A stretch of DNA of 64,000 nt from Solimicrobium sp040544425 (GTDB lineage Bacteria; Pseudomonadota; Gammaproteobacteria; Burkholderiales; Burkholderiaceae_D), in the NCBI GenBank assembly GCA_040544425.1, contig JBEONO010000007.1, forward strand, positions 1 through 64,000. Direction: 5' to 3'. The first letter of the stretch is position 1. Every line of letters starts with the position of its first letter. Made by a program: the position numbers and the translations under genes. This document shows, in pieces, positions 62,550 to 64,000 of this stretch. The notes under the pieces are model-generated. The model did not search any database. It worked only from the letters and a program-made list of their open reading frames with translations, and was not told the DNA's origin.

Positions 62550-63890
62550 ATGGAAAGCTTGTTCACCACTGCAAAAAAACAATGGGAACTGGTTGAAAAT
62601 TTATACAGTATTGTTGGACGCAAAAATGCGTCGCATTTGATTCAGTTGCGCTGGATCGCTGTCATCGGCCAACTCAGTACCATTGCCATCGTCAATCTGG
62701 TTTATAAAATCACCATTCCCACGCCAGTCATGTTGGGCATTGTAATTTTTTTGATCGCCTTTAATATCGCCAGCCAGTTGCGCTGGCATGAGACCGAAAA
62801 GATCGCCAACAGCGAATTATTTTTGGCCCTGCTGGTCGATGTCGCGACCTTGACTTTTCAGTTGTATCTGAGCGGCGGCACGCAAAATCCGTTCGCCTTC
62901 CTGTACCTGCTGCAAGTTTCAATCAGCGCCGTGCTGCTGGAAACCTGGGCCACATGGTTCATTATCGCCATTACCAGCGCCTGTCTGGCCGGCCTGTCGG
63001 TCTTTTCCGTTCCGCTGGAATTCCCGCATGATCAAAACGGCGTTGTGAATTTATATGCGCAGGGCATGATCATCTGTTTCGTATTGAATGCGGCTTTGCT
63101 GACCATTTTTATCACCCGTATCAACGGTAATCTGCGCGAAGGCGAGACGCAACTCGCTGATCTCAGACAACGCACGGTTGAAGAAGATCATATCGTGCGG
63201 ATGGGTTTGCTGGCCTCAGGCGCGGCGCACGAACTGGGCACGCCGCTCGCGACGTTGTCGGTGATTTTGGGCGACTGGCAGCACATGACGCAATTTAGTT
63301 CGGACCGGGAAATCAAGCTGGAAATGGATGAAATGCAAATGCAGCTGAACCGCTGCAAGAGCATCATCAGTGGCATCCTGCTCTCTGCGGGTGAAGTGCG
63401 CAGTGAATCGTCAACCAAGACTACGCTCGATACATTCTTGAACGAGCTCAGTACCGAATGGCGCAGCACCCACGCAATCAAGACGTTTGTTTTTGAAAAT
63501 CACATCGTTCAGGACATGTCCATCGCGCACGACGCGGCGTTAAAGCAGATGTTGTTCAATGTGCTGGATAACGCCTTTGAGGCATCCCCAGACTGGGTCA
63601 GGCTGGAAGCCAGCTGTGTGGCCGACCAGCTGGAACTGACGGTGACCGACAACGGGCCGGGATTTAATTCCTTGATGTTGTCCCAGTTCGGCAAACCCTA
63701 TCAATCCAGCAAGGAGCGTCCCGGGCGCGGGCTGGGACTGTTTTTTGTTGTGAATGTGGCGCGCAAGTTGGGCGGCACGGTGAAACCGGAAAATCGACAT
63801 CATGAAAATCAAAGCGGTGCAATTGTGCAGATGAAGCTTCCCCTAAGTGCCATTCAACTTTCCAGCGAGGATCCAAGTCATGTCAGTTGA
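62550..63890 (+). CDS. regB: RegB/PrrB-type redox sensor histidine kinase
   Basis: The product has 446 residues. Six membrane helices are seen in the first 190 residues. The quinone-sensing motif GGTQNPF is at 109-115, the H-box LLASGAAHELGTPLATLS has His227, and the redox Cys lies in LNRCKSII at C269, matching the conserved RegB cysteine. ATPase motifs are NVLDNAFEA, DNGPGF and GRGLGLFFV. It senses the redox state of the ubiquinone pool and phosphorylates RegA. It directly follows the oxidase genes, so it may regulate them. Confidence 0.9.
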   Translation: MESLFTTAKKQWELVENLYSIVGRKNASHLIQLRWIAVIGQLSTIAIVNLVYKITIPTPVMLGIVIFLIAFNIASQLRWHETEKIANSELFLALLVDVATLTFQLYLSGGTQNPFAFLYLLQVSISAVLLETWATWFIIAITSACLAGLSVFSVPLEFPHDQNGVVNLYAQGMIICFVLNAALLTIFITRINGNLREGETQLADLRQRTVEEDHIVRMGLLASGAAHELGTPLATLSVILGDWQHMTQFSSDREIKLEMDEMQMQLNRCKSIISGILLSAGEVRSESSTKTTLDTFLNELSTEWRSTHAIKTFVFENHIVQDMSIAHDAALKQMLFNVLDNAFEASPDWVRLEASCVADQLELTVTDNGPGFNSLMLSQFGKPYQSSKERPGRGLGLFFVVNVARKLGGTVKPENRHHENQSGAIVQMKLPLSAIQLSSEDPSHVS

Positions 63891-64000
63891 CCGGCTGCTC
63901 TTGATTGTCGAAGACGACGCCGCCTTGTCCCGCACTCTGTGTCGTTCATTTGAACGGCGCGGCTACCAGGTGATTGTGGCGGAGAACGAGGGACAGGTCA
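63880..64000 (+). CDS. regA: RegA/PrrA-type response regulator (partial, 3' end outside window)
   Basis: The gene begins ATG 63880, overlapping regB by 11 bases, and runs off the window after 40 residues. The visible part (LLLIVEDDAALSRTLCRSFE) has the acidic pocket of a receiver domain and then GYQVIVAEN. By its partner it should be RegA; the DNA-binding domain is not visible. Confidence 0.85.
   Translation, partial: MSVDRLLLIVEDDAALSRTLCRSFERRGYQVIVAENEGQV

Overview
The window looks like the chromosome of a betaproteobacterium of the Burkholderiales, most like the Oxalobacteraceae. The pointers are lineage-typical families (DUF6776, DUF2782, BPSS1780 membrane protein, Coq7 hydroxylase), two Burkholderia-type trimeric porins, and an argC / DUF6776 / bactofilin / erpA block. 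The genus is an inference; no rRNA, tRNA or CRISPR array was seen.

Layout. 1-1660 is a scarred accessory junction: a partial IS21-family element (istA), the tail of a gene it interrupted, a 35-residue membrane peptide, and a 34-codon 5' fragment of ychF. 1907-5046 (minus) is an uncharacterised envelope cluster: a lipoprotein, a 741-residue secreted protein and a single-span TonB-like protein, with a terminator-like hairpin in its leader. A patatin-like protein with altered catalytic residues follows. 6398-16940 is mostly minus-strand housekeeping: glcDEF, erpA, bactofilin, DUF6776, argC, rplM-rpsI, a candidate small RNA, an OsmC protein, thrB and DUF2782. polA and two porins are on plus. 23403-31340 is a five-gene minus operon for an RND efflux pump and its own two-component system. 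31529-36268 holds coq7, a ParE-type toxin-antitoxin pair, a ZIP transporter, a DUF3617 protein, a beta-propeller lactonase-like protein and a retropepsin-like protease.

36399-53006 is a coherent chitin / N-acetylglucosamine (GlcNAc) locus. It comprises a secreted GH18 chitinase, NagX, a BadF-type GlcNAc kinase, a DUF6445 protein, a TonB-dependent receptor, a GntR/UTRA regulator, NagA, NagB-II, a complete ABC sugar importer and a cytoplasmic GH3 hexosaminidase. The inferred route is extracellular cleavage, outer-membrane uptake, ABC import of short oligomers or free sugar, then hydrolysis, phosphorylation, deacetylation and deamination to fructose-6-phosphate. Three promoters in this locus share the same design (TTGACA, 17-bp spacer, TACAGT or TACACT) with a shared GGTAT-based operator on the -35 box. 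This strongly suggests one regulon under the GntR protein.

53228-54822 carries a regulator with tandemly duplicated helix-turn-helix domains and an unknown two-span membrane protein. 55074-64000 contains a DedA-rhodanese fusion, an MFS transporter and a cyoABCD quinol oxidase operon continued by a Surf1 protein and a RegB/RegA-type redox two-component system; regA runs off the end of the window.
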